Below are positions 16,550 to 24,628 of a stretch of DNA of 64,000 bases, piece by piece. Source of the stretch: Teretinema sp942493045 (lineage in GTDB: Bacteria > Spirochaetota > Spirochaetia > Treponematales > Treponemataceae); NCBI GenBank assembly GCA_942493045.1, contig OW818665.1, positions 1,798,001 through 1,862,000 of the forward strand, given 5' to 3'. The notes beneath the pieces are model-generated. The model made no database searches, was not told the DNA's origin, and saw nothing but the letters and a program-made list of their open reading frames with translations. Position 1 is the first letter of the stretch; each line of letters opens with the position of its first letter. Both the position numbers and the translations under genes were made by a program.

Positions 16550-17599
16550 TCAACCCTCGATCCGCCGTATTGTATCGCGCAGCTGCAGACTGTGCGGGAT
16601 ATAAAGAGTATCGCCGGTTTCTCCGGAGCCCTCAATGGCGCCGATCAACAGACGGGCCGCTTCCCGCCCCTTCAAGGCGATATCCTGGCGTACCGTGCTC
16701 AGCGCCGGCACAAAGTAGCGGCACAGCCCGATATCATCAAAACCGATAACCGAGAGGCGGCCGGGCACGTCTACTCCGGCAACATTCAGGGAGCGGATCA
16801 AACCGAAGGCCATGATGTCCGCCACGCAAAACACCGCGGTGCAGGGCAGGTCAGCGGCCAGCATATCACGGGCAGCCAGGTAGCCGCCTTCGAAAGAGAC
16901 GGGCTGTTCAAATATCAATTTTTTGTCGATGGAAAGTCCGGCATCGAGCAGGGCCTTTTCCCAGGCGGAGCGGCGCAGCGAGTTGATGCGGCTGTTGGCG
17001 GTGGGGCCGGAGACCAGGGCAATCCGCCGGTGCCCGTGAGAAATCAGCGCCGCCACCGCGTCATAGCCGGCCTGCGCTTCATCGGTACGCACATGAAAAT
17101 AGCCGGCGGCGATACCCGGTTCCGAATCAATCAGCACCACCGGCAAGCCGATGCGCTTGAGGTCCGCTTCCTCGGATTCAGGGAAAAAGCCCAGATAGAT
17201 CAACCCGTCCGGCTTGCGTCTTCTGATCCAGGTAATCGCCTCGTCCCCCGACTCCATACCGCTGATAATCAGATCATATTTTTTTTCGGAAGCCACTTCC
17301 ATTATTCCGTCGGCCAATTCGGTGTAAAAGGGATTGTCGCGGAGCAGGGCGCTGGACCGCGCATGCCCGCCGGACAGCGGCAGTATCAAACCCAGCAACC
17401 GGGTCTTGCCTCTGGCCAGACTGCGGGCCGTAAAATCCGGTTCGTAGCCGGATTCCCGCATTACACGGCGGATCCGCTCCAGGGTTTCGGGGCTGTAGCG
17501 CTGGCTTTTACCATTTAAAACATAGGAAACCGTCGCGATGGAAACACCGGCCAGCGCGGCAATATCGCGAATTGTGATCTTTTTATCCCGCTTTTCCAT
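16550..17599 (-). CDS. LacI/GalR-family transcriptional regulator
   Basis: A 349-residue repressor-type protein. The N-terminal helix-turn-helix and hinge (ITIRDIAALAGVSIATVSYVLNGK, then YEPDFTARSLARGKTRLLG) are diagnostic. The rest is a periplasmic-binding-protein-like effector domain. It is convergent with the amylase gene and lies 15 bases downstream of the DJ-1 gene on the same strand. The obvious candidate target is the CG-centred palindrome at 14023-14040, so the likely effector is a maltooligosaccharide or related sugar (inference). Its last five codons form one arm of a hairpin shared with the intergenic region. Confidence 0.92.
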   Translation of the reverse strand: MEKRDKKITIRDIAALAGVSIATVSYVLNGKSQRYSPETLERIRRVMRESGYEPDFTARSLARGKTRLLGLILPLSGGHARSSALLRDNPFYTELADGIMEVASEKKYDLIISGMESGDEAITWIRRRKPDGLIYLGFFPESEEADLKRIGLPVVLIDSEPGIAAGYFHVRTDEAQAGYDAVAALISHGHRRIALVSGPTANSRINSLRRSAWEKALLDAGLSIDKKLIFEQPVSFEGGYLAARDMLAADLPCTAVFCVADIMAFGLIRSLNVAGVDVPGRLSVIGFDDIGLCRYFVPALSTVRQDIALKGREAARLLIGAIEGSGETGDTLYIPHSLQLRDTIRRIEG

Positions 17600-17614
17600 T
17601 TTCCCAATAATACA

Positions 17615-18163
17615 CTATCGGGCCATTATTGACGAGCGAATTTTCGCGGCGCTCTCCCGACCGCATAGCTCTTCGACTAATTTCAAGGAGAATTCCTCGG
17701 CCACTCCGGCGCCGCGGGCGGTAATCAGATTACGGTCCCGCACCAGACGCTCCGCGGTATGCCGCCCTCCAAAACCGCCTTCCATCCCCGGGAAGCAGGT
17801 CCAGCGGTAGCCGTCCAGCAAGCCCCATTGCCCGAGCGCGACAGCCGGCGCGGCGCAGATGGCGGCGACGAGTCTACCCGCGGAAAACATACGCGTTACC
17901 AGATCGCGCAGAGCCACTGAAGCGGCCAGGTTGGAAGAACCGGGCATTCCTCCGGGAAGCACCACCAGGTCCGGCAGCTCTTCATAGGAGGCTGTCTCGA
18001 TTGTATTGTCGCAGACTACGGTAAGTTTTCGCGAGGACTGGAGTGTGCGGCTGCTTATGGCGGTCACCGTTACTGACAAGCCGGCGCGGCGCAGGTAATC
18101 GATCGGCGTAACAGCTTCGACTTCCTCAAACCCCTCGGCCAGAAATACAGAAACCTGTTTCAT
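17615..18163 (-). CDS. DJ-1/PfpI family protein
   Basis: A 182-residue member of the DJ-1/ThiJ/YajL family. MKQVSVFLAEGFEEVEAVTPIDYLRRAG contains the conserved Glu of the active-site pocket, and LVAAICAAPAVAL contains the nucleophilic Cys of the elbow. DJ-1-type proteins act as deglycases, chaperones or redox sensors; the exact role here is unknown. Two adjacent ATGs are possible. The second (18163) has the better spacing from AGGAG. It precedes lacI by 15 bases, so both may share one transcript. Confidence 0.88.
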   Translation of the reverse strand: MKQVSVFLAEGFEEVEAVTPIDYLRRAGLSVTVTAISSRTLQSSRKLTVVCDNTIETASYEELPDLVVLPGGMPGSSNLAASVALRDLVTRMFSAGRLVAAICAAPAVALGQWGLLDGYRWTCFPGMEGGFGGRHTAERLVRDRNLITARGAGVAEEFSLKLVEELCGRESAAKIRSSIMAR

Positions 18164-18198
18164 CATATACTCCTGTACTGTTTTTGTGGTATAGTTAT

Positions 18199-18206
18199 AG
18201 TATACT
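18199..18206. promoter_or_regulatory. Symmetric -10 shared by divergent genes
   Basis: The palindrome AGTATACT (18199-18206) reads TATACT on both strands, at 18201-18206 rightward for the response regulator and 18199-18204 leftward for the DJ-1 gene. The leftward promoter also has TTTTAC 17 bases upstream. The rightward -35 is weak. Confidence 0.4.
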
Positions 18207-18240
18207 GCCAGGGGCGATAAAGTAAAAGGAATCCAGTGGT

Positions 18241-19500
18241 ATGAAACAGGTTCTGCTGATCGATGAATCGAGCATCTTTAAAGATTTTATCAAAAACAGA
18301 CTCAGCGAAAAGGGAATCACCGTAGATATTGGTGTCGGGTTGCCTGACAGCCTCTCCAAGATGCGCTCTCTGGTTCCGGATCTTATTTTGCTGGATTACA
18401 ACCTGAACCGCGGCTTTGTTTTTGACCTGCTGGAATCCAAAAAAAACGACCCGAACGCCCATTCCGTTCCGATTATTCTGACAGCCCAGAAAATTGAAAA
18501 AGAAGCCGTTACCAGACTTTCCGCCTACAATATCCGTAAAATTCTCCCCAAACCACTCAAAATCGATCAATTTTTTGAAGCGATCTCAGAGGTTCTCGGC
18601 ATAGAGTTTGATATCGATACTACCCCCTGCATCCTTGAGGCCAGGGTCAACGACAACATCATTTTCATAGAAATAGCCCAGGGTCTGAATCGCGAAAAAC
18701 TGGACCTACTGCGCTACAAGATTGTTGAACTGATTGAGCTCTATAACCTCAGTCAGCCCAAAGTACTGGTGATGATGACCGATCTCTCCTTAAGCTTTGT
18801 GGACGGACCCAATCTGGAACTGCTGCTGGCCAGCCTGATGGCCGACAACCGGGTGCGCGTCAAGAACGTCAAAATTCTGACTTTGGACAGCTTCGCTACC
18901 GACTTTATCCGCGGAGACCGCCGCTATACCGATATCCAGGTTGTCAAGGATTTATCGAAGGCCCTGGACGGTCTGATCAAGGACGTGCCGGTCAGCCTGG
19001 ACGCCTCCACCCTGATCAGCGAAAAATTGCTCTCCGGCGGCACCGGAAAAGATTCCACCCTGGAGATGCGTTTCCGCTCCGAAACCGATAAGGAAATCAA
19101 AAAAAACACCGAAGTGCTCAATGCCGTGGCGCCCGGAATTAGAATCGCGGTCATTGACGACGATGTGGTGATCCGCGGCATTTTAGGAAAAACATTCAGC
19201 GCCATCAACGCCAAGGTTGATCTTTTTGAGTCGGGTACCATATTCCTGGAAAAGGCCGGACTGCATACCTATGACCTGATCTTTTTAGACCTGATGATGC
19301 CCGGCCTGAACGGCTATGAAGTACTGCTGCGCATGAAGGACAAGGACGTTCCCACCCCGGTGATAGTACTCTCCGCCATCAGCAAACGCGAAGCAGTCAT
19401 GAAGGTTCTGGCGGCCGGAGTAAAAAGCTACATGATCAAACCCCTTAAACCGGAAACGATTCTGAAAAAAGCGTTAGAGGTATTAAACGCCCGAATATGA
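18241..19500 (+). CDS. Response regulator with two receiver domains
   Basis: A 419-residue signalling protein with no DNA-binding output domain. Receiver 1 covers about residues 1-120 (phospho-acceptor D52 in LILLDYNL, conserved Lys in PKPLK). A middle region (about 125-260) contains VLVMMTDLSLSFVDGPNL and VKILTLDSFATDF, a pattern loosely like a STAS domain. Receiver 2 covers about 298-419 (VIDDD, acceptor D350 in LIFLDLMMPGLNG, Lys in IKPLK). It precedes a hybrid histidine kinase gene by 19 bases and is presumably its partner. It is likely a phosphorelay intermediate or protein-interaction regulator (inference). Confidence 0.88.
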   Translation: MKQVLLIDESSIFKDFIKNRLSEKGITVDIGVGLPDSLSKMRSLVPDLILLDYNLNRGFVFDLLESKKNDPNAHSVPIILTAQKIEKEAVTRLSAYNIRKILPKPLKIDQFFEAISEVLGIEFDIDTTPCILEARVNDNIIFIEIAQGLNREKLDLLRYKIVELIELYNLSQPKVLVMMTDLSLSFVDGPNLELLLASLMADNRVRVKNVKILTLDSFATDFIRGDRRYTDIQVVKDLSKALDGLIKDVPVSLDASTLISEKLLSGGTGKDSTLEMRFRSETDKEIKKNTEVLNAVAPGIRIAVIDDDVVIRGILGKTFSAINAKVDLFESGTIFLEKAGLHTYDLIFLDLMMPGLNGYEVLLRMKDKDVPTPVIVLSAISKREAVMKVLAAGVKSYMIKPLKPETILKKALEVLNARI

Positions 19501-19519
19501 AAAGCCGACCGGAGCGCCT

Positions 19520-21907
19520 ATGAATCTGGATACGCACGTTCTCGGAATATACATGTCGCGCTCGCTGGTGCCCTTTATCGTCTTTGATTCGATGGGCATA
19601 CCGGAACACTGGAATCCGGCCGCCGAACGTATTCTGAAAAGGCTGCTACCGGAGGGCATCAGCCCCCGCGACCACAGTGTCCATGAATATGTCCAGCAAT
19701 ACTGCACAGCCGAAGAAGCCATCCGCATCGAGTACCTGGTCGCTCAGGGCATTCCGCACTTTACTTTTGAACTGCACATTCCGGGAGCGGACAACAACTT
19801 TACCTGGCTGAAATTCATCGTCAGTCTGCAAGATAACGGTACCTGGTTCGCCATCATTGACGACATCACCCAGCAAAAGATTAAAGAACGGCACCTGGTT
19901 ACCGCCAAAGAAGACGCCGAAAAAGCCAGCACCACCCGCAGCCAGTTTCTGGCCAATATCAGCCATGAAATCCGCACCCCCATTCAGACCATCATCGGAA
20001 TGATGGAACTGCTCAGCGACACCAAGCTGGATGAAGAGCAGCAGGAGTATAACAGGCAGGTAAAATTCAGCGCCGATGTTCTGCTGACACTGATCAACGA
20101 TATCCTGGACCTCTCCAAGGGCGAGGCCGGCCTATTAAAAATTGAGCAGATTGAGTACGATCCGGTGGAATGCATCGAAAAAACAGTGGACCTCGTCTCC
20201 ATGGAGGCGCACCGCAAGGGTCTGGAACTGGTGGTGGATATTGATCCGAAGGTTCCGGCAGCCTTAATCGGCGATCCGGGACGCGTCCGGCAGGTCGTCC
20301 TTAATCTGGTTAAAAACGCCGTCAAATTCACCGCTAACGGTATGGTTCAGGTAGCCGTAACTATCGAAAAAGCCCCGGCGGCAGCGGAGGCCGGACAGGA
20401 ACACCATGAAGTCCTGAAGGTTGAGGTCGCCGACACCGGCATCGGTATCAGCTTCGAGGCCAGAGCCAAACTGTTTACCCTGTTTTATCAGGCCGACTCC
20501 TCTACCTCCCGCCAGTTCGGCGGTACCGGCCTGGGACTGGCAATTTCGAAGAATATTGTTACCCTGATGCACGGCGATATCGGCATGCGCACGCACGAGA
20601 GCTCCGGCTCGGTATTCTGGTTTCAAATCCCGCTACTGCGCCCGGCCGTATCCATGGAAAGCGTACCCCGGCCGGGACGGCCGGGGATGCGTATCCTGCT
20701 GGTCGACGACAACGAGTACACCCTGCGGGCCTTGGCCCGGACCTTCAGCTACTTCGGCTATACCAATGTCTCGCAGGCAACCTCCGGCAACTTCGCCCTG
20801 GCCATGCTGCATGCCGCCGAGCGGTCCCATCACCCCTTTGACCTGGCCTTTATCGATATGGTGATGCCGGAAATGGACGGCTGGCGGCTGGCGGCCGAAA
20901 TCAACAACAATCGCGCCATCAACCAGGTGCAACTGTATCTGATGGTGCCGGAAGGCGGTTTCGGCGTCGACGCCAAAATGAAACTGCTGGAATGGTTTAA
21001 CGGCTATCTGTACAAGCCGGTAAAACGGCGCATGCTGTCCCAGCTGCTCAGCGAGCAGCTGCAGAACTCGATCGACCTGGAAGTAGTAGAAGACCTCAAA
21101 CCGGTTGAAGAGGCCGAAGAAGCCGCCGCGACGCCGGCCGTAACAAAAGTTGAAAGCGCGCCCGTAAAACCGGCGTTCAGCGGCTTCCCGGTACTGGTGG
21201 CCGAAGATCATCCGGTAAACCAGAAGCTGATCCGCATCTTTCTGGAAAAAGAAGGAGCTCTGGTCAGCACCGCCAACGATGGTATGGAGGCGCTGGAAGC
21301 CGCCGCCAGGGTCGACTTCGGCCTGGTATTCATGGATATCCAGATGCCCAAACTGAACGGTTACCTGGCCACCCGCGAACTGCGCGCCCGGGGCTACCTC
21401 GGCCCGGTAATCGCCTGCACCGCCAGCGCCCAGGAAAATGAACGCGAGCAATGCCTGCTCTATGGAATGGACGATATTTTGGCCAAACCCTTTAGGAGAC
21501 AGGATGTTTTATCAATATTATCAAAGTGGAAGAACCACCGGAGGCCCGAAACACCCATGCTGGAAAACACCGAAAACAACCCCATTCTGGACTTTGAGCT
21601 ACTCACCGAAATTCTGATGGGCGATACCGAAACGGCCCGCTCCCTGCTCGCGGAATTTATGAGTCAGACTAGGGAGCACGTCGCTCTGATCGGATCCGAT
21701 ATCGCCGCACTGGAGCGCGAGGCCGTCCGCCAAACCGCGCACCTGATCAAAGGCAGCGCCCTAAATGTCACCGCCAGAGCCCTGGCCGCCAAGGCCCTAG
21801 AGCTGGAAGAGGCCGCTCCAAAGGCCGAACCGGCTGTTTTGATGAAAATCAAAGAGTCTATCGAAGCTGCTTTTTCCAAGCTGGAAACCGAGGTATCAAA
21901 ACTATGA
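19520..21907 (+). CDS. Hybrid histidine kinase (PAS-HisKA-HATPase-REC-REC-Hpt)
   Basis: A 795-residue cytoplasmic sensor kinase carrying a whole phosphorelay in one chain. In order it has a PAS-like domain (about 12-125), HisKA with His149 in FLANISHEIRTP, HATPase_c (NLVKNAVKFT, VADTGIGIS, FGGTGLGLAIS), REC1 (acceptor D446 in AFIDMVMPEMDGW), REC2 (D606 in VFMDIQMPKLNG) and a C-terminal Hpt domain (His741 in AHLIKGSALN). No membrane segment is seen, so it senses an internal signal. The order resembles BarA/ArcB-type kinases minus the membrane part. CGGAG precedes the ATG, and the stop overlaps the PHP gene as ATGA. Confidence 0.93.
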   Translation: MNLDTHVLGIYMSRSLVPFIVFDSMGIPEHWNPAAERILKRLLPEGISPRDHSVHEYVQQYCTAEEAIRIEYLVAQGIPHFTFELHIPGADNNFTWLKFIVSLQDNGTWFAIIDDITQQKIKERHLVTAKEDAEKASTTRSQFLANISHEIRTPIQTIIGMMELLSDTKLDEEQQEYNRQVKFSADVLLTLINDILDLSKGEAGLLKIEQIEYDPVECIEKTVDLVSMEAHRKGLELVVDIDPKVPAALIGDPGRVRQVVLNLVKNAVKFTANGMVQVAVTIEKAPAAAEAGQEHHEVLKVEVADTGIGISFEARAKLFTLFYQADSSTSRQFGGTGLGLAISKNIVTLMHGDIGMRTHESSGSVFWFQIPLLRPAVSMESVPRPGRPGMRILLVDDNEYTLRALARTFSYFGYTNVSQATSGNFALAMLHAAERSHHPFDLAFIDMVMPEMDGWRLAAEINNNRAINQVQLYLMVPEGGFGVDAKMKLLEWFNGYLYKPVKRRMLSQLLSEQLQNSIDLEVVEDLKPVEEAEEAAATPAVTKVESAPVKPAFSGFPVLVAEDHPVNQKLIRIFLEKEGALVSTANDGMEALEAAARVDFGLVFMDIQMPKLNGYLATRELRARGYLGPVIACTASAQENEREQCLLYGMDDILAKPFRRQDVLSILSKWKNHRRPETPMLENTENNPILDFELLTEILMGDTETARSLLAEFMSQTREHVALIGSDIAALEREAVRQTAHLIKGSALNVTARALAAKALELEEAAPKAEPAVLMKIKESIEAAFSKLETEVSKL

Positions 21908-22767
21908 AACGTCTGGCCAGCTACCACGTTCACACCCGCTTTTGCGACGGCAGCGCCTCGGCGCGGGAAATGCTGGAAGCGGCCTGCGCGCTCGGCATGA
22001 CCGATATCGCCTTTACCGCGCACGCCATGTGGCCATTCGCTTCCCAGTGGCATATGGCCACCGAGAAATACGAGGCTTATTTCGCGGAAATCAACGCCTT
22101 AAAATCAGAATTCAAGAATAGAATCAGAGTGCTCTGCGGTCTGGAGGCGGATTATCTGAAAGGCGCCTCCATCCCCGACTACTGCGTTTACCGGGATTTC
22201 GATCCGGACTTTTTAATCGGTTCGGTGCACTTTCTTTCCCGGCAGAAACCGGGAACAGAGGGTTATTTATGCAGTATTGACGGACCGGCTTCGGAAGTGG
22301 CGCGCGGACTGCAAGAATGCTTCCGCGGTAATGGACGGAAAATGGTCCAAGCTTACTGGAGCGCGGTACGCGAAATGATAGCCACCTGTAATTTTGACAT
22401 GATCGGTCACCTGGACGTCATCCGCAAACGCAACGGTGATCTACGCTTTTTTGATGAGGGGGAGCGCTGGTACCGCCGGGAATTGGAGGAAACAGTCCGT
22501 ACCATATCCAGATCCGGCAAGGTAGTGGAAATCAACACCGGCGGGATTGCCCGCGGGGCCATCGACTCGGTCTACCCTTCACCGGAACTGCTAGGCCTGC
22601 TTGGCCGCCGGGGGGTGCCGGTGACCATCAGTTCGGACGCCCACCATCCCAAAGATCTGTTGTGCGCCTACAAAAAAGCCGTGGATACCGCCCGGGGGGC
22701 CGGTTACCACGGCGTCATGTATCGCGAAGGACCGCTCTGGCGGGAAGGTCCGTTTCCGGAACTCTAA
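21904..22767 (+). CDS. PHP-domain phosphatase, histidinol-phosphatase (HisK-type) family
   Basis: A 287-residue metal-dependent phosphoesterase. The metal ligands of the PHP fold are recognisable: YHVHTRFCDG, FTAHAMWP, GLEADYL, GSVHFL, GHLDVIRK and SSDAHHP. The closest-looking characterised members are HisK/HisJ histidinol-phosphatases. With no histidine genes around it and a signalling kinase gene overlapping its start by 4 bases, another phosphoester substrate is equally possible. The stop codon is followed within 30 bases by the convergent dksA-like gene. Confidence 0.85.
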   Translation: MKRLASYHVHTRFCDGSASAREMLEAACALGMTDIAFTAHAMWPFASQWHMATEKYEAYFAEINALKSEFKNRIRVLCGLEADYLKGASIPDYCVYRDFDPDFLIGSVHFLSRQKPGTEGYLCSIDGPASEVARGLQECFRGNGRKMVQAYWSAVREMIATCNFDMIGHLDVIRKRNGDLRFFDEGERWYRRELEETVRTISRSGKVVEINTGGIARGAIDSVYPSPELLGLLGRRGVPVTISSDAHHPKDLLCAYKKAVDTARGAGYHGVMYREGPLWREGPFPEL

Positions 22768-22780
22768 GCACCGGACGAAC

Positions 22781-22818
22781 GGTTGCGGCGCTCGTCAGCG
22801 GTTGCGGCGCTCGTCAGC
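22781..22818. repeat. 19-bp perfect tandem duplication across the dksA-like stop codon
   Basis: GGTTGCGGCGCTCGTCAGC occurs twice head to tail (22781-22799 and 22800-22818). The unit is not a multiple of three, so the second copy in the gene's direction is read in another frame and supplies the TGA that ends the protein. Confidence 0.9.
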
Positions 22819-23151
22819 GGTTTGACATTCGATGCACATCAGGGCGTAGGGAATAGCCTCGAGCCTTTCCTTCGGGATCTTCTTGGAGCACTTCATGCAC
22901 AGACCGTATTTTCCCTGTTCGATGCGCGTAATAGCCGAATCGATCAGACGCATGCGCTTCATATCTTTGGAACCGACCGTTTCGAGCATTTTCCTGTCCA
23001 TATCATCGGCGGCAATATCGGCGAAGTCCTTGGGATCCATCTCGTCCACGATCGCCTTGAAATCTTCATTATTGACAATGAGAGTATCAATTATCTCTTT
23101 TTTGAGGTCATAAAGAGACTGTTTCATCTTATCGACAAATTCCTTTTCCAT
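22795..23151 (-). CDS. DksA/TraR-family zinc-finger protein
   Basis: A 118-residue protein with an N-terminal helical coiled coil (MEKEFVDKMKQSLYDLKKEI) and a C-terminal C4 zinc finger (CMKCSKKIP ... CIEC), as in DksA/TraR proteins. These insert into the RNA polymerase secondary channel and modulate ribosomal and stress promoters with ppGpp. An acidic pair at the coiled-coil tip could be DMD in EMDPKDFADIAADDMD (tentative). The ATG at 23151 has a GGAGAG ribosome site; the open frame extends 10 codons further. A tandem duplication at the 3' end shortens the product by four residues. It is divergent from infA, with overlapping promoters. Confidence 0.88.
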   Translation of the reverse strand: MEKEFVDKMKQSLYDLKKEIIDTLIVNNEDFKAIVDEMDPKDFADIAADDMDRKMLETVGSKDMKRMRLIDSAITRIEQGKYGLCMKCSKKIPKERLEAIPYALMCIECQTADERRNR

Positions 23152-23174
23152 GTAAACTCTCCGTTGCGTCATAG

Positions 23175-23230
23175 TTGACAAAGGTATTGATAGACCATAG
23201 AATTATACGAATGAAATGTGCAAAAAGCAA
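23175..23230. promoter_or_regulatory. Overlapping divergent promoters of infA and the dksA-like gene
   Basis: Rightward: TTGACA (23175-23180), 17 bases, TAGAAT (23198-23203) for infA. Leftward: TTGCTT (23230-23225), 17 bases, perfect TATAAT (23207-23202) for the dksA-like gene. The two -10 elements overlap by two bases, so only one polymerase can open the region at a time. Confidence 0.6.
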
Positions 23231-23269
23231 ACGAATTTTGAACATTTCTCATGTTTTTATGGAGGACTT

Positions 23270-23488
23270 GTGGCGAAAGAAGAAGCGATAGAGGTTGAGG
23301 GTATTGTGAAAGAATCCCTCCCAAATACCATGTTCAGAGTAGAATTAAAAAACGGACATGTCATCCTGGCACATCTTTCCGGAAAAATGCGCAAGCATTA
23401 CATCAGAATCGTCCCCGGCGACAGCGTAAAAGTGGCTCTCTCGCCTTATGACCTGAATCGCGGACGTATTATTTACCGCGAAAAATAA
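23270..23488 (+). CDS. infA: Translation initiation factor IF-1
   Basis: A 72-residue S1/OB-fold protein that binds the 30S A site during initiation. AKEEAIEVEGIVKESLPNTM, FRVELKNGHVILAHLSGKMR and IVPGDSVKVALSPYDL are near-consensus IF-1. The frame stays open 18 codons further upstream. The start is the GTG at 23270, four bases after GGAGG, which gives exactly the usual IF-1 length. It is a single-gene unit facing the dnaJ-like gene; the intervening hairpin terminates mainly the other strand. Confidence 0.97.
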   Translation: MAKEEAIEVEGIVKESLPNTMFRVELKNGHVILAHLSGKMRKHYIRIVPGDSVKVALSPYDLNRGRIIYREK

Positions 23489-23521
23489 AAAACACCCAGC
23501 GGATCCTTTTGCCGCCTGGTG
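23485..23521 (-). terminator. Intrinsic terminator of the dnaJ-like gene
   Basis: On the minus strand CACCAGGCGG pairs with CCGCTGGGTG (one bulge on each side) and is followed by TTTTTT and a further T-rich run. It starts two bases after the dnaJ-like stop codon. The plus strand lacks a T-run, so infA may use it poorly. Confidence 0.6.
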
Positions 23522-23523
23522 CG

Positions 23524-24039
23524 CTATTCCTTCAGGCTGAACAACAAACGCACCGCCTGGAGGGTATTTACCAACCCACGACCGATCGCGGTAACGCACA
23601 GTATCAAGCCGAAAATACCGAAAACCAACGAAAATCTGAATAACAGCACTCCCAGTACTACCGTACCGACGCTTCTGAACAGTAAATCATAAGCGTCTTT
23701 TTTGCGGAGCGGCGCCCTTTCCCGGTAACTTTCCTCACCGGGAAAGGGTCCCTGCCAGGTCCAGGTGTACTGACCGTACCCGCCGGTACCGGCGTCGCGA
23801 CCAGGAGTAGACCAGGCCGTCCGGTTGAACGCCCCGGTTCCATTGTCATAATCGAAACGCTTACGCTCATCGCCGAGTACTGAATAAGCTTCATTGATCT
23901 TCTTGAACATATCCTCCGCCGCGGGGTTTCCCGGGTTGCGGTCCGGATGATATTGCAAAGCCTTATCCCGGTAGGCTTTTTTTATCTGATCAGTCTGTGC
24001 GTCACGGGTAATTCCGAGAAGCGAATAATAGTCGCTCAA
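23524..24039 (-). CDS. J-domain membrane protein
   Basis: A 171-residue protein with an N-terminal J domain (YYSLLGITRDAQTDQIKKAY, then HPD in YHPDRNPGNP) that would stimulate an Hsp70 ATPase. A glycine/aromatic linker follows, then a hydrophobic C-terminal segment (about 120-155) that probably anchors it in the inner membrane. The zinc-finger and substrate domains of full DnaJ are absent, so it is a specialised co-chaperone. The start codon is TTG at 24039, with GGAG eight bases upstream. A possible promoter TTGAAA-17-TACTTT lies just upstream on the minus strand. Confidence 0.85.
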   Translation of the reverse strand: MSDYYSLLGITRDAQTDQIKKAYRDKALQYHPDRNPGNPAAEDMFKKINEAYSVLGDERKRFDYDNGTGAFNRTAWSTPGRDAGTGGYGQYTWTWQGPFPGEESYRERAPLRKKDAYDLLFRSVGTVVLGVLLFRFSLVFGIFGLILCVTAIGRGLVNTLQAVRLLFSLKE

Positions 24040-24124
24040 GCTTGCTACTCCAATCTGTTGTATTATTAGTTAAAGTACTTATAAAAAGATCCAGTTTCAA
24101 TAAAAAAAGTATCACAACCCGGCT

Positions 24125-24628
24125 TTATTTTAACAGCACCCAGGTTGAGCCGTTGCCCCCGAGTGTTTTATCGCTAAAACCGGACTCTCCGGCATGGCTT
24201 TCTTTTTCCAAAAACAGACGCACTTCCCGCAACAGAACCGGACTGCCTTCTGAATGCGTGCCCTTACCATGCACTATCAGTATTTTTTTTAAGCCCTTAG
24301 CCAAGGCGCCCCGGAAAAAAGCGTCAAGACGCGGAAAGACCTCATCGCGGGTGCAGCCGTGCAGATCAATGACCGCCTGAGGCTTCAACGCATGCAATTC
24401 CCTCCGGAGCGCCGCCGGATCGATCCGACCGCTTTCGGTTTCTTCATCCTTATCCACCAGACCATGCCGGCGAATCCAGACATCTACCGGGTGGGCCTGT
24501 TTCTGGAAGTCATCAGAGGCGGCAGAACCGCTGGAGAGGGAACTCTCCGGCCGGGGTCCAATCCGTTTTTTGCCATATGGCTTGGAAGTCTGCCTGTCCC
24601 ATTCCGAAAGAATATCACCAAAGTCCAT
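24125..24628 (-). CDS. Smr-domain protein
   Basis: A 167-residue protein whose C-terminal half is a Smr (MutS2-related) domain: AVIDLHGCTRDEVFPRLDAFF and ILIVHGKGTHSEGSPVL carry the DLHG and HGKG motifs of the nuclease/nicking fold. Recent work places Smr proteins in cleavage of mRNA at stalled or collided ribosomes, with older reports of DNA nicking. Which applies here is unknown. The ATG at 24628 lies inside the end of the upstream batD-like gene (14-base overlap), placing it as the last gene of the moxR-bat transcript. Confidence 0.85.
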   Translation of the reverse strand: MDFGDILSEWDRQTSKPYGKKRIGPRPESSLSSGSAASDDFQKQAHPVDVWIRRHGLVDKDEETESGRIDPAALRRELHALKPQAVIDLHGCTRDEVFPRLDAFFRGALAKGLKKILIVHGKGTHSEGSPVLLREVRLFLEKESHAGESGFSDKTLGGNGSTWVLLK

